Assembly (NCBI GenBank): GCA_028679075.1
Contig: JAJRCF010000014.1
Location: 1 to 64,000 of the forward strand
Direction of reading: 5' to 3'
Length of the DNA: 64,000 nt
DNA from: Methanoregula sp.
GTDB lineage: Archaea > Halobacteriota > Methanomicrobia > Methanomicrobiales > Methanospirillaceae
In this document: positions 18,189 through 28,309 of the stretch, one piece after another
Numbering within the stretch: position 1 is the first letter of the stretch
Layout: each line of letters opens with the position of its first letter
Notes under the pieces: model-generated
What the model was told of the DNA's origin: nothing
Databases searched by the model: none
Seen by the model: the letters and a program-made list of their open reading frames with translations, nothing else
Translations under genes and position numbers: made by a program

Positions 18189-20138
18189 TCACATCCCGAT
18201 ACCTTTCACCACGCCCGCGAGCTGTTCGGCCCGGAGGTCCTCAAGTTTACAATAGGTTGCGCCCAGTTCATCCGAGAGCGTCTGTGCAAGCCCAAAGGAG
18301 ATATATCCCTTTTCTGAATCGATCACGAGCGAGGAGATCCCCGCATCGCGGATGTGGGCTGCAACCTCCTTTGCATCGTCAAGAGGGGAGCCGGAACCCC
18401 TGCTCACATTTCCCTTCCCGTCGGAAATAAGAATCATCCTCGGGATAGTGTGGTGATTGATCATCATCTCCCGCTTGAGGACATCGAAACCCTTTGAGAG
18501 CCCGTGGGCAAGGGGAGTTTTCCCGCCCACCGGCAGGGCCTGCATGTACTTGCGTGCCAGTTCTACGCTTGATGTCGGGGGAAGGAGGACTTCGGCCCCT
18601 TTCCCGCGGAAGACCACGAGTCCCACCCGGTCGCGTTTCTGGTACGCATCGATGAGGAGCGAGAGGATCGCCCCTTTGACTGCCGTCATCCGCTGCTGGG
18701 CCCCCATGCTCCCGCTTGCGTCTACTACGAACAGGACCGTGTTGCCCGTCTTCCGTTCCCTCACTTTCTCGCGGATATCCGCGGGTTCAACCTTCACGGC
18801 AAGATCTCCAACCCTTCCGAGCTGGTGCGGTGCGGCAGCCCGGATCGTGGCATCGAGCGCAATATCAGGGCTGATTACTTCCGGAATCCGGTTGCGGACA
18901 TACCTGCCGTCGCAGGATTCGGTCACGCTCCTCCGCCCGTTGCCGTCGCGGCGGAATGCATCGGGGCGTTGCGGGGGCGAGAGCGGCTTCTGGTCAAGCC
19001 TGAACGGCGAACCTTCGGCAAACTGCGTTGTCGTAGACCCGTCCGGCCCCGTGTTCTCTTTTGGCTGCTCGTGGTGGTTGTGCCCCTGCTCATGTTCTGG
19101 CTGCTGCCGCTCGTTCCGTGAATTCTGGATGGACTGCTCCATCTTCTGTTTGTCCATCTGCTGTTCGGAAAATGGCCGGCGGCGCATCCTATGGGAAAGC
19201 ACAAGGGTGGCAGCCTCGCGGATGTCATCCTCGTTTACCTCATCACGGTTGTTGTATGCCGCGATGGTCGAAGCAGTCTTCATCATCGTGATATCGGCAC
19301 GGTGGCCGTCAACTGCCATGTCAATGCAGATCTGTGCGATCATCTTCAGCATATCGTCGGGGACCTTCACTTCCGGCAGGAGCGCCTGTGCCCGGACAAT
19401 ACGCTCCCGCATCTCCTGTTCCGAGGAGGCCCAACCTATGATGAACTCACCGGGCGCGTTATCGTACTTCTGCCTCCTCCGGATCACTTCGACTCTCGTA
19501 TCCACATCATGGATCCCCTCGATATCCACGCAGAGGCCGAACCGGTCGAGGAGCTGGGGGCGTAGTTCGCCCTCCTCCGGGTTCATCGTCCCGATCAGGA
19601 TGAATACAGACGGGTGGACATAGGAGACGCCTTCCCGCTCGATAAAGTTCATGCCCATCGCGGCGGCATCCAGGAGGACATCGACGATATGATCGTTGAG
19701 CAGGTTGACTTCATCCACGTACAGGATATTCCGGTGGGCCTGCGCAAGGATGCCGGGTTCGAATTTCTTCTCTCCCTTCTTGAGGGCATGTTCGATATCC
19801 AGGCTGCCGACCACTTTGTCTTCGGTAGCGCTGATCGGGAGTTCGATGACCCGCATCCGTGCGGTTATCGTAACAAGATCCGGGTATTTCTTCTGGCAGT
19901 CAGGACAGAGGCCGTTTTTATCTGCAGGATCGCAGCCAAATATGCATCCTTCCACAACCTGCCGGTCCGGGAGGAGGTGGGCAAGGGCACGGGCTGCCGT
20001 TGACTTCGCCGTGCCTTTTTCCCCCTTGATCAGGACCCCGCCGATCCGGGGGTTGATTGCGTTCAGGACCAGGGCCCTCTTCATCTGCTCCTGGCCCACG
20101 ATGGCGGTGAACGGGTAGATGTCATGGAAATAGTTCAT
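18189..20138 (-). CDS. Fused ChlI-ChlD magnesium/cobalt chelatase motor subunit
   Basis: A 649-residue AAA+ and integrin-I fusion. Residues 1-320 are the ChlI/BchI-like AAA+ ATPase, with Walker [10 protein letters not shown] (39-47), a four-Cys cluster (C65, C69, C78, C81) inserted before Walker B, and NILYVDEVN (137-145). A linker rich in Gln, His, Glu and Pro (about 325-400) leads to a von Willebrand A-type domain with an intact MIDAS (DASGSMG at 473-479). Such proteins energise metal insertion by a CobN/ChlH large subunit. The cobN gene is divergent, 255 bp away. The four-Cys cluster may bind zinc or an Fe-S cluster. Which metal and tetrapyrrole are used cannot be read from the sequence. 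Confidence 0.92.
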   Translation of the reverse strand: MNYFHDIYPFTAIVGQEQMKRALVLNAINPRIGGVLIKGEKGTAKSTAARALAHLLPDRQVVEGCIFGCDPADKNGLCPDCQKKYPDLVTITARMRVIELPISATEDKVVGSLDIEHALKKGEKKFEPGILAQAHRNILYVDEVNLLNDHIVDVLLDAAAMGMNFIEREGVSYVHPSVFILIGTMNPEEGELRPQLLDRFGLCVDIEGIHDVDTRVEVIRRRQKYDNAPGEFIIGWASSEQEMRERIVRAQALLPEVKVPDDMLKMIAQICIDMAVDGHRADITMMKTASTIAAYNNRDEVNEDDIREAATLVLSHRMRRRPFSEQQMDKQKMEQSIQNSRNERQQPEHEQGHNHHEQPKENTGPDGSTTTQFAEGSPFRLDQKPLSPPQRPDAFRRDGNGRRSVTESCDGRYVRNRIPEVISPDIALDATIRAAAPHQLGRVGDLAVKVEPADIREKVRERKTGNTVLFVVDASGSMGAQQRMTAVKGAILSLLIDAYQKRDRVGLVVFRGKGAEVLLPPTSSVELARKYMQALPVGGKTPLAHGLSKGFDVLKREMMINHHTIPRMILISDGKGNVSRGSGSPLDDAKEVAAHIRDAGISSLVIDSEKGYISFGLAQTLSDELGATYCKLEDLRAEQLAGVVKGIGM

Positions 20139-20393
20139 ACGGGGACTTCCCGGCGGGTAATGGTCCGGAACAATTCCGGCTCGTGATCCTTCCTGTCCGG
20201 ACGCCCGCCCGTGTTCGTGTTGGTAATATCTACAATGAGAGATATCTTAACATTTAGTATTACCTGTTTCATTTTCGTACACTTATGATAATACAATTAA
20301 CAAAATTATTAACAATAGAAGTGTCAGAATTCACGATACGCGTTATCCGGGACAACCGTTATCCCCGCCCCGGGTGCCCGCCATGGACGGCCA
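20139..20393. promoter_or_regulatory. Divergent promoter region between chlID and cobN
   Basis: AT-rich spacer between divergently transcribed chelatase genes. It contains TAATAC-N14-TTAACA at 20289-20314, one base off the nickel-operator pattern seen elsewhere in this window, and an inverted pair GGTAATA (20222) / TATTACC (20258). A shared regulator of both chelatase genes is plausible. I see no cobalamin riboswitch hallmarks. Confidence 0.4.
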
Positions 20394-23300
20394 ATGAAGA
20401 TCACTTCTGTTATGTGGGGGTCCTATGCCCCTGTCATGAAACGTGCAGCGGAAACCTGTGGTATCCGGTGTTCCGTATATCCCACCCGCATTCTTGAAGA
20501 ATCACCGGAAAAAAGGGAAGAAGCAATTGCCTCAATGAAACACTCCGATGTAATCCTCCTCTACCATACCTCGGACCTGTTCTGGGAAGAGATAGACCGG
20601 GAAATCGAAGTGATCAAAAAAACAGTCCCCGTTATCTCGCTCGGGCCCGATCCCTCCTTCTGGACACAGTCGACCGTGGGAGCAGAGATTGTCACTACCT
20701 GTCACCGGTACATCACCAACAACGGGGATGAAAATTTTAAGAACCTTCTCCGGTATATCGACCGGGAACTCTTTGGTGCCGACTGCCTGGCAGCACCGCC
20801 TGTGGATGTTCCCTGGGAGGGGCTGTACCATCCTGCTGCACCGCAGGTATTCGCCAGCGTTGATGAATACCTTGCCTGGTACGGGGATCGGGCAGACGGG
20901 AAATACCGGGCTGCCCTGATCTTCTCCCGTACGTCGTGGGCGGCAGGCAACGTTGCCCTCGAAGATCAGCTGATCGCAAGCCTCGAAGCCGAAGGCCTCG
21001 CCGTCATACCCATATTTACCTATGCGATCCGGGATGAATCTCTCGGAGCCCGGGGCATGGCGGAAGTGGTGTCCGATTATCTCCTCCGTGACGGTGTACC
21101 CCGGGTCGATGCACTGGTCAAGCTCATCCCGTTCCTTTTCGGCTCGGTGAAGGGTACTGCCCAGTCACGGACCAGCACCTCGGACGGGATCGACCTGCTC
21201 AGGTCTTTTGATGTCCCTGTATTCTCCCCCGTCGTGTCCATGTACATGACCCTCGAGCAGTGGAAGGCATCGGAAGGGCTCTCCATGGACGTCGGGTGGT
21301 CGGTGGCCCTGCCGGAGTTCGAGGGGGTGGTAGAACCGGTCTTTGTCGGGACCAGCAGGAGCGAACCTGACGGCGGCAAGACCCGGGAAGCCATCCCGGA
21401 CCGGTGCGCGAAAATTGCGGGCAGGGTCCGGCGATGGATTGCCCTTTGCAAAAAATCCGCCGGTGAGCGGAAGGTCGGGTTCATCTTAAACAACAACCCG
21501 TGCGCCGGGACCGAGGCAAATATCGGGGGCGGTTCCAACCTCGACACGCTGGAGAGCGTTGCACGGATCCTGTACCGGATGGCGGATGCGGGGTATGCCG
21601 TTACCCCGCCGGCATCCGGAAAGGAACTCGTGGAAACCATCCAGAAGAAAAAGGCCATATCGGAGTTCCGGTGGACAACGGCCCGGGACATCGTGGCATG
21701 CGGGGGTGCCCTTGCGCAGATGGACCTGGACACGTACCTGCCGTATTTCCGGTCGCTTCCCGAGAGAGTACAGCAGCAGGTGAACGCCACCTGGGGAGAG
21801 CCCCCCGGACAGGGAATGGTGCTCGACAACAGGATGCTGATCACCGGCATCCGGTGTGGCAATGCCACCATCCACGTCCAGCCCAAGCGCGGGTGTTACG
21901 GCTCGCGGTGTGACGGCACGGTCTGCAAGATCCTCCACGATCCCAAGTGCCCGCCGCCTCACCAGTACCTGGCCACGTACTACTGGCTTGATCGGGTCCA
22001 GGAGGCCGATGTCCTCATCCACGTCGGCACGCATGGCAGCCTTGAGTTCCTGCCGGGCAAGGGGACCGGCCTCTCGCAGGAATGTTTCCCGGACATTGCT
22101 GCCGGGACGCTGCCGTTCCTGTACATCTACAACTCCGATAACCCGGCAGAAGGCACGATTGCCAAGCGGCGCGGCTATGCGGTACTGGTCGATCACATGC
22201 AGACTGTCATGACCGGGAGCGGACTGTACGAAGGCCTTGAGGAGATCGACAGTATCCTCACCGAGTACGAGACCACCCGGCACGACCCGGCCCGCGCCCA
22301 TGCCCTCCAGCACCAGCTCACCGAGGCCCTGATCCGGGCGAACCTGGACAAGGACATGCACCTGGTTCATGGGATGCCCCTCGACGTCATGGCGGCAAAG
22401 GCCCACGAAGCGCTCTCGAAGATCCGCAACACCCGGATCCAGTCCGGCATGCACGTCTTTGGCACCGTCCCCGCGGGAGATCAACGGGTGGAGTTCATCA
22501 GTTCCATCATCCGGTTCGATTCCGGCGAGACCTCGCCCCGCCGGCTCATTGCCAGGGTCCTCGGGTTTGACCTGACCGATCTCCTTGCCGGGCAGGGCCG
22601 GTATTCCGATCAGCACGGGATGTCCTATGGTGCACTCCTCGAACAGGTCGACCTGGAGCTGGGACGCTTCATCGCTACCGTGCTGGAAGACCCGGCTCAT
22701 CCCGTAGCCCTGATCTTCGGCAGGAGGATCCCCGATGAACAGATCCAGGACCTCAATCTCGTGAGGGAACGGGTGATCGACATCAGCCGGCGCATCGACG
22801 GATCCCGGGAGATCGACGCCCTCCTGCATGGCATGGACGGCCGCTACGTCCCCGCAGGCCCCTCCGGCCAGATCACGCGGGGGCACGAAGACGTGCTGCC
22901 TACCGGCCGGAACTTCTACTCGCTGGACCCGCACCGCGTCCCGACCCGGGCCGCATGGAGGGTGGGACAGCGCCTGGCCGATGCGCTCATTGAGAAATAT
23001 TCCCGCGAGGAAGGCACGGTCCCCGAGAACATCGCGTTCTACTGGATGGCGGGCGACATCATGGCCTCGGACGGCGAGATGTTTGCCGAGATGCTCTGGC
23101 TGATCGGGGCACGCCCGGTATGGCAGAAGAACGGGCAGGTGAAGTCCTTTGAGGTGATCCCGCTCCACAAGCTCGGCCACCCTAGGATCGACATTACGGT
23201 CCGCACCACCGGCATCCTGCGGGACAATTTTGCGAACTGCTACGAGCTGCTCGACGATGCCATACAGGCCGTTGCCGCACTTAACGAACCACCGGACCGG

Positions 23301-24200
23301 AACTTCGTACGCCGGCACACACAGAAGAGTATTGTCGAGAACGGTGCCGGTTTCCGCGATGCAACATTGCGGATCTTTTCCTCCAAGCCGGGCTCGTATG
23401 CAAGCGGTGTCAACCTTGCCGTGCTTTCAAGCGCGTGGAAGACCCAGGCAGACCTTGCAGATATCTTCGTTGCGTATAACGGGTACGCATACGGGAGGGA
23501 CGTACAGGGAAAGGATGCCCACGAGCACCTTGCAGCCAGCCTCTCGACAGTATCGGTCACGTTCAACAAGATCCAGTCCGATGAGCAGGACCTCCTTGGC
23601 TGCTGCTGCTATTTCGGTACGCAGGGAGGATTCACCGCAGCAGCCCGGCACTATTCCGGCAACAACGTGAAGCCCTATTACGGGGATACCCGCGAGCCAG
23701 AGAACGTCGAGGTGCGCGATCTCGCCGATGAGATCCGCCGTGTCGTCCGGACAAAGCTCCTCAATCCGAAATGGATCTACGGCATGAAAGACCACGGGTA
23801 CAAGGGGGCTTCCGATATTATGAAACGGGTGACCCGTGTCTATGGCTGGTCAGCTTCCACGCAGGAAGTGGACGACTGGATCTTCAACGACATTGCCGAT
23901 ACGTTTGTCAACAATGAGGAGATGCGGGACTTCTTCGAGCAGAACAACCCCTATGCCCTCGAAGAGATTGCACGGCGGCTCCTTGAAGCACATACACGCA
24001 GCCTCTGGGATGCCGATCCCCGGGTGCTCGATGACCTGAAAAAGAACTACCTTGAGATCGAGTCCTGGATGGAAGACCAGTCCGGCCAGGGCGATTACCA
24101 GGGGGGCAACGTCGACATCGTCACCATGGAAGACAATCCCTTTTGGGGCGATGGGCTGAAAGATATCCTCGGAAAAGTACATGCGAAACACCAGCGCTGA
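20394..24200 (+). CDS. cobN: CobN-type large chelatase subunit
   Basis: A 1268-residue protein of the CobN/ChlH/BchH family. The N-terminus (MKITSVMWGSYAPVMKRAAE) is followed by the ChlH-type sensing region. The catalytic body contains QPKRGCYGSRCDG and the conserved HVGTHGSLEFLPGKGTGLS, then NNVKPYYGD and KDHGYKGASD near the C-terminus, all usual for cobaltochelatase CobN. Length matches the family. The large subunit binds the tetrapyrrole and inserts the metal, driven by ChlI/D. Methanogens are known to insert cobalt early with small CbiX-type chelatases and nickel for F430 with CfbA, so a CobN here has no assigned role. Thirty bases before the ABC-2 ATPase, likely co-transcribed. Confidence 0.92.
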   Translation: MKITSVMWGSYAPVMKRAAETCGIRCSVYPTRILEESPEKREEAIASMKHSDVILLYHTSDLFWEEIDREIEVIKKTVPVISLGPDPSFWTQSTVGAEIVTTCHRYITNNGDENFKNLLRYIDRELFGADCLAAPPVDVPWEGLYHPAAPQVFASVDEYLAWYGDRADGKYRAALIFSRTSWAAGNVALEDQLIASLEAEGLAVIPIFTYAIRDESLGARGMAEVVSDYLLRDGVPRVDALVKLIPFLFGSVKGTAQSRTSTSDGIDLLRSFDVPVFSPVVSMYMTLEQWKASEGLSMDVGWSVALPEFEGVVEPVFVGTSRSEPDGGKTREAIPDRCAKIAGRVRRWIALCKKSAGERKVGFILNNNPCAGTEANIGGGSNLDTLESVARILYRMADAGYAVTPPASGKELVETIQKKKAISEFRWTTARDIVACGGALAQMDLDTYLPYFRSLPERVQQQVNATWGEPPGQGMVLDNRMLITGIRCGNATIHVQPKRGCYGSRCDGTVCKILHDPKCPPPHQYLATYYWLDRVQEADVLIHVGTHGSLEFLPGKGTGLSQECFPDIAAGTLPFLYIYNSDNPAEGTIAKRRGYAVLVDHMQTVMTGSGLYEGLEEIDSILTEYETTRHDPARAHALQHQLTEALIRANLDKDMHLVHGMPLDVMAAKAHEALSKIRNTRIQSGMHVFGTVPAGDQRVEFISSIIRFDSGETSPRRLIARVLGFDLTDLLAGQGRYSDQHGMSYGALLEQVDLELGRFIATVLEDPAHPVALIFGRRIPDEQIQDLNLVRERVIDISRRIDGSREIDALLHGMDGRYVPAGPSGQITRGHEDVLPTGRNFYSLDPHRVPTRAAWRVGQRLADALIEKYSREEGTVPENIAFYWMAGDIMASDGEMFAEMLWLIGARPVWQKNGQVKSFEVIPLHKLGHPRIDITVRTTGILRDNFANCYELLDDAIQAVAALNEPPDRNFVRRHTQKSIVENGAGFRDATLRIFSSKPGSYASGVNLAVLSSAWKTQADLADIFVAYNGYAYGRDVQGKDAHEHLAASLSTVSVTFNKIQSDEQDLLGCCCYFGTQGGFTAAARHYSGNNVKPYYGDTREPENVEVRDLADEIRRVVRTKLLNPKWIYGMKDHGYKGASDIMKRVTRVYGWSASTQEVDDWIFNDIADTFVNNEEMRDFFEQNNPYALEEIARRLLEAHTRSLWDADPRVLDDLKKNYLEIESWMEDQSGQGDYQGGNVDIVTMEDNPFWGDGLKDILGKVHAKHQR

Positions 24201-24230
24201 ATTCCGGGACCTTCAGGAGGGTATGATGCG

Positions 24231-25187
24231 ATGAATGCGATCGAGACAACGGACCTGACCAGGTATTATGGCGCCCTTTGTGCCGTGGACCATCTCACCC
24301 TCTCGGTAAACAATGAGATCTTTGCCCTGCTTGGCCCCAACGGGTCCGGCAAGACAACTACGGTACTGATGCTGACAACCCTGCTCACCCCGACCGAAGG
24401 CAGCGCCAGCGTCTGCGGGCATGATGTCATGCGGGAGGGCGAGCTGGTGAGGAAATCCCTGAGTTATGTGCCGCAGGACATGGCCGTAGACATCAAGCTG
24501 ACCGGCCGGGAGAATGTCCGGTTTTTCGCAGACCTGTACGGAGTACCCCATGCCGCGGACCGGGTCGATGAGGCACTGGCCGTGATGGAACTGACCGACC
24601 GGGCCGACGACCTCATCCGGACCTATTCCGGGGGGATGCGGCGACGGCTCGAACTCGCCCAGGCCCTGGTCCATGAACCCTCCGTGCTCTTCCTTGACGA
24701 GCCGACGATCGGGCTCGATGTCGCAGCCCGGAAACGGATCTGGGAACACATCCGCGCCCTCCGTAAGAAAGGCATGACGGTCTTTGTGACTACCCATTAC
24801 ATGGACGAGGCCGACCAGTTCTGCGACCGGGTCGGGATCATCAGCAGGGGCCGAATCGCTGCGCTCGGCACGCCGGCAGAACTCAAGGCGCGACTGATGA
24901 AAGACGTGATAACGGTGAAGGTTGAGGGATCGTTTGCCCCACTGGAGGTGGACGGGATTGCGTTTGTCGGTCGGAACGGCGACGAGGTCTCGTTTACTGC
25001 CGAGAACGGCAGGGAAGCGCTCCCGCTGCTTGCCGATGCGCTCGGGAAATCGGGATGCGTGGTCCGGTCCATGTCGCTTCGTGAACCAACCCTCGACGAC
25101 GTATTCCTGCAGGCTGTGGGCCAACAGGAGGAGCCGCAGGGGTTTGAATATAACAAATTCAGGATCATGCTGCGGAGGCGGAAATGA
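24231..25187 (+). CDS. ABC-2 type transporter ATPase
   Basis: A 318-residue ATPase of the DrrA/CcmA-like multidrug and export group: Walker A GPNGSGKTT (35-43), signature YSGGMRRRLELAQALVHEP, Walker B VLFLDEPTIGLD, H-loop VTTHYMDEA. The C-terminal 90 residues form the accessory domain seen in this family and end in EPTLDDVFLQ. Its last four bases overlap the start of the membrane partner (ATGA at 25184). Placed directly after cobN, it may export or re-partition the chelatase product, or simply belong to the same transcription unit. Confidence 0.9.
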   Translation: MNAIETTDLTRYYGALCAVDHLTLSVNNEIFALLGPNGSGKTTTVLMLTTLLTPTEGSASVCGHDVMREGELVRKSLSYVPQDMAVDIKLTGRENVRFFADLYGVPHAADRVDEALAVMELTDRADDLIRTYSGGMRRRLELAQALVHEPSVLFLDEPTIGLDVAARKRIWEHIRALRKKGMTVFVTTHYMDEADQFCDRVGIISRGRIAALGTPAELKARLMKDVITVKVEGSFAPLEVDGIAFVGRNGDEVSFTAENGREALPLLADALGKSGCVVRSMSLREPTLDDVFLQAVGQQEEPQGFEYNKFRIMLRRRK

Positions 25188-25909
25188 ACGGCGTGGTCTC
25201 CTACATGAAAAGGGATTTCACCAAATGGTTCCGTGGGCGGGTTGCGGTAATCTCTGCCCTGATCATGCCGGCAGCCTGGCTGATTTTTGTCGGGCTTGCC
25301 CTGCCGGTTCAGTTCACCGGTAACTATCTCGATTTCATCACGCCGGGCATCCTTGTCATGACCATGCTCTCGGCCGGTCTCTCCGGCGGGGCGCTCCTGA
25401 TGTTCGACAAGATCCTCGGTTTCCTCAACAGGTTCCTTGCCCTCCCGACTCCAAGGAGCAGCATTCTTGTCGGAAAGATCCTCTTCATCACCGGGCGCGG
25501 CCTGATCCAGACCACCATCATCCTTGTTATTGCGCTCTTAATTGGTGCCACCCTGCTCAGTCCCGTGCAGTACGGCCTCACTTATTTCATCCTCTTTCTC
25601 TTCGGTGTCCTGATATCGGCATTCGCCACTACGATTGCACTGTACCTTGAAGATCATGACTCGTATGCCGCGTTCAACACCATGATCTCGATGCCGCTCT
25701 TCTTTACTTCGAGCGCCCTGATGCCCTACAGTGTCATGCCCTCGTGGCTTGCAACCATTGCGCATCTCAACCCGCTCAGTTATGCGATCGATGCTGTGCG
25801 GGACGTGACGGCAGGCGGGTTCCCGGCAGGTCCCGTCCTTGTCCTGCTCATACTGACCGGTGCAGTCCTTGCGATCTGTATGCATGTCTTCCGGAAGGTG
25901 ACCGTATAA
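25184..25909 (+). CDS. ABC-2 type transporter permease
   Basis: A 241-residue membrane protein with six predicted helices and the ABC-2 signature region near the end (AHLNPLSYAIDAVRDV). Segment LGFLNRFLALPTPRSSILVGKIL is the usual cytoplasmic coupling loop. Partner of the preceding ATPase by start/stop overlap. The following 220 bases contain no gene on this strand, and the next gene (nikR) is convergent. Confidence 0.9.
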   Translation: MNGVVSYMKRDFTKWFRGRVAVISALIMPAAWLIFVGLALPVQFTGNYLDFITPGILVMTMLSAGLSGGALLMFDKILGFLNRFLALPTPRSSILVGKILFITGRGLIQTTIILVIALLIGATLLSPVQYGLTYFILFLFGVLISAFATTIALYLEDHDSYAAFNTMISMPLFFTSSALMPYSVMPSWLATIAHLNPLSYAIDAVRDVTAGGFPAGPVLVLLILTGAVLAICMHVFRKVTV

Positions 25910-26130
25910 TCCGGATCCAAAACCCGCACGTTTACCCTCATTATGTATATCCTGTGATAGAAGCGGGACGTGACGGTACCGTCAGGGGGATAAAGGCGTT
26001 GTTTTCAAACCGGGGCGATACGGATGCCGTTGGGGTTACCCCGTGTTATGAATTCCCGGAAATCTCCAAAAAATAACTATGGAATCTCTATCCCCGCTGC
26101 GAACGGGGATATCTGACAACAATGAAAAAG

Positions 26131-26553
26131 CTAATCTTCAATTGCAATTGTCGTGAGTTTCACGGATTCGACACCCTTGTGGGCCATCAGTTTCTCGGCA
26201 AGGGCTTTGAGTTTGCTGCCGTCGCCATGGACGAGAATTACCTCAAGGCACCGCTCCTTGGTCACGTGCGAGTGGAGCGAGGCCTTGATGATCTCGTGGT
26301 ATTCGTGCTCGACCTCCACGATCGAGGAGAGGAGATTGCGCTGCTCGTGGTCGTACACCATCGTGATGACCCCCTCCCTCTCTCCCTTGACGTCCGACAT
26401 CCACTTGTAATACGTGATATACGTACGGATTGCATCGCGTATGCCTTCGGAGCGCGATGAGTAGCCACGATAGTTCAGGATTTCATCGAACCGGTCGAGC
26501 AGGTTTTTCGGAAGCGATATGCCAATCCGTGAGAGATCGTCGTCCATGGTCAT
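26131..26553 (-). CDS. nikR: NikR nickel-responsive regulator, copy 1
   Basis: A 140-residue NikR with the ribbon-helix-helix DNA-binding domain (RIGISLPKNLLDRFDEIL, RSEGIRDAIRTY) and the ACT-like nickel domain. The high-affinity nickel ligands are present: H83, H94, H96 and C102, matching E. coli H76, H87, H89 and C95 in spacing. With nickel bound, NikR represses nickel uptake genes. Differs from copy 3 (35959) at about nine positions, so these are recent duplicates. Convergent with the ABC-2 permease. Candidate targets are the TAWTAC-N14-GTAWYA sites listed below. Confidence 0.95.
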   Translation of the reverse strand: MTMDDDLSRIGISLPKNLLDRFDEILNYRGYSSRSEGIRDAIRTYITYYKWMSDVKGEREGVITMVYDHEQRNLLSSIVEVEHEYHEIIKASLHSHVTKERCLEVILVHGDGSKLKALAEKLMAHKGVESVKLTTIAIED

Positions 26554-27240
26554 GTAGTATCAGTGATGAGAATATCGCTATTGTCAGATTTTAAAGTTTT
26601 TGAAGAAAACAGGTGCCGGGTTGTACTTGGTAATACCGGGTCGGGATCGTGTGGGTGCTGCCAGGTGCGACCTGCCTCGTTATGTGAGAACGGGATGATC
26701 TCGGGAAGGCAGCGGTATACCGGAGTTGTGGGGGGGTCTCCAGCTGACCCCCCAGTTTGCTTTTCAAATCAATCATACCCTCCAACCGGGACCAAGGGGG
26801 GTACCCACCCCTCCCATTCCCTTTGCCCGGACCCGGCGCCAGGGACCCCCCCACCACTGAGGGGAGGGGTAGCTACCCCCCTGAGTACGGGAGGGGTGGG
26901 TCCCCCCCTCTGCCCGTTTTCCCGGAAGGGCCGGAAAATCCCTGCTCCGTCGGAAGTTCTACGCGAACTGTCACGAATGATCATGCAGGCAAGGGGGGGT
27001 GGGTACCCCTCCGGGCCATGGAGGGGTGGGTAGGGGGACCCCCTCTCCGGATTTTAACGTGGGGTGGTGGGGGGTGCCTCCTGCTGAGGGAGGGGTGACT
27101 ACCCCCCTCCGGTTTTGGTGTTCAGGATTGCGGTGTCCGACGTGAGGGGGTGCGGGATTGGGTGGTTGTGGCTGGCTTGTTGGGGGAGGGGGTGGGGGGT
27201 ACCCCCCTGCCGATATTATTTCCGGAGGGGTATGTACAAC
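26554..27240. repeat. Gene-free region packed with G and C runs and short hairpins
   Basis: Between about 26728 and 27220 there are more than twenty runs of four to nine G or C, on both strands, many arranged as inverted pairs (for example GGGGGGTC / GACCCCCC near 26730-26760 and GGGGTAGCTACCCC near 26865). The units share a loose GGGAGGGGTGGGT / ACCCCCCT wording but not a fixed length. No frame here has a recognisable protein. Such tracts could fold as G-quadruplexes on either strand or be a family of short interspersed repeats. Confidence 0.55.
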
Positions 27241-27254
27241 CTGTTCGTGATAAT

Positions 27255-27271
27255 ACAGCAGGTCCTGCTGT
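27255..27271. repeat. 17-bp palindrome
   Basis: ACAGCAGG-T-CCTGCTGT, a perfect inverted repeat around a single T. It follows the G/C-run region and lies downstream of the small hypothetical gene on the minus strand, where it could serve as a terminator hairpin, although no T-run follows directly. Confidence 0.35.
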
Positions 27272-27355
27272 CATATTTCAGTGCGGGAACCAGGAATAAT
27301 CTCACCGGTTCGAAGTCCGGTAAGAAAAGGAAGAGAGGGGGACGTGCAAAAAATG

Positions 27356-27691
27356 TCAGAACTCTTCTGCAATGCCGTATCCCCAGTTGTAAAGCGTCGC
27401 GATGGGATCGCTTTTCGGGAACAGGTTGCAGATAAGTCCTTTTCCCCGCAGAAACCGTTCTGCGGTTGCCGGTGAGACCGGGATAACCTTGTCACTAATG
27501 GTCTTTGCTGTTGACCACAGGTGGAGGTAGTAGGTGATCCTCGCTTCCTTGTCCTTGTGGATGTAGAGATCCTTTCCCTGCCGCTGGAATCCTGGTGAAT
27601 ATATCCTCGGCCTTTGTGCTGCATAGAGGCATTCGTCAGTCCGGGTATCAACCTGGATCTTCCTGCCGCCATCATACAGTTGGGTTTTCAT
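27356..27691 (-). CDS. Hypothetical protein
   Basis: A 111-residue basic protein starting MKTQLYDGGRKIQVDTRTDE. I do not recognise a family. It has no signal peptide or membrane segment; it alternates basic and aromatic residues (KDKEARITYYLHLWS) and has a conserved-looking C-terminus (NWGYGIAEEF). Codon use with G/C at third positions resembles nearby real genes, and the ATG at 27691 is followed by a full frame with no competing frame, so I think it is a gene. Minus-strand, isolated between the G/C-run region and the HxlR regulator. Confidence 0.55.
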   Translation of the reverse strand: MKTQLYDGGRKIQVDTRTDECLYAAQRPRIYSPGFQRQGKDLYIHKDKEARITYYLHLWSTAKTISDKVIPVSPATAERFLRGKGLICNLFPKSDPIATLYNWGYGIAEEF

Positions 27692-27937
27692 TCAAACAGC
27701 TCCTGTTGTATACGGGATCGGTTTCCCCGCCAATCCCATTATAATGTAAATTTTCATGCATTCCTTGTCGAAAGTGGGGGTCTTGCTGGCTGGCCAGAAA
27801 TACCCTGTATCCTCTATGCGTCACGGGTGCTCTTATACTTTTTTATTTTTGTATGAAAAAATGTGTAAATTATTAACATTTGTAGCAATAATGGGATTGG
27901 GCAGATCTTTCATGGAATCAGGTTTCCCGGTGGATAC

Positions 27938-28309
27938 CTAGGGATCCGGCGCATGCGCAAGTTCCGGTTTCCGGTAGCTCATATAGAGCTGGTTATGCCG
28001 CTTCGCCCACCTTAACAGGGGGACAATTGACTCCCGGAGATCTCTGCCATGTTCGGTAAGTGAATACTCGACACGCGGTGGGATCTCCCCGTAGGAGGTC
28101 CGCTTGATGAGCCCGGTGTCCTGGAGGTCCCTTAAGACATCGGCAAGTGATTTGGGACTTATCTTGCCACAGTCTTTCATGATCTCGGAAAACCTCATGG
28201 ATGGCCGCCGGCCCAGCTCCGAGATGATGCAGATCGCCCACTTCTTCGAGATGGTGGGCATAATCCCCCGGAGACAGCAGAGGCAGAGATGGTCGCTTTC
28301 ATCTTCCAT
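27938..28309 (-). CDS. HxlR-family winged-helix regulator
   Basis: A 123-residue HxlR-type regulator: LRGIMPTISKKWAICIISEL is the usual first helix region, followed by the wHTH segment RFSEIMKDCGKISPKSLADVLRDLQDTGLI and the wing (EIPPRVEYSLTEHGRDL). The family's frequent N-terminal Cys is present, here as CLCCL (residues 9-13), which may sense redox state or a metal. It is divergent from mcrB with 183 bp between starts, so it may control the methyl-coenzyme M reductase operon or itself. The short gap from its ATG to the TATAAA-type sequence implies a nearly leaderless transcript. Confidence 0.85.
   Translation of the reverse strand: MEDESDHLCLCCLRGIMPTISKKWAICIISELGRRPSMRFSEIMKDCGKISPKSLADVLRDLQDTGLIKRTSYGEIPPRVEYSLTEHGRDLRESIVPLLRWAKRHNQLYMSYRKPELAHAPDP

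Noticed and set aside
20139-20393. Cobalamin riboswitch before cobN
   Set aside because: No conserved B12-box-like sequence or suitable helices are visible in this AT-rich spacer.
21486-23318. 610-codon minus-strand frame
   Set aside because: Antisense to cobN, which has clear family motifs; the frame has no recognisable domain and reflects the G/C-rich third codon positions.
24213-25124. 303-codon minus-strand frame
   Set aside because: Antisense to the ABC-2 ATPase, which has all nucleotide-binding motifs.
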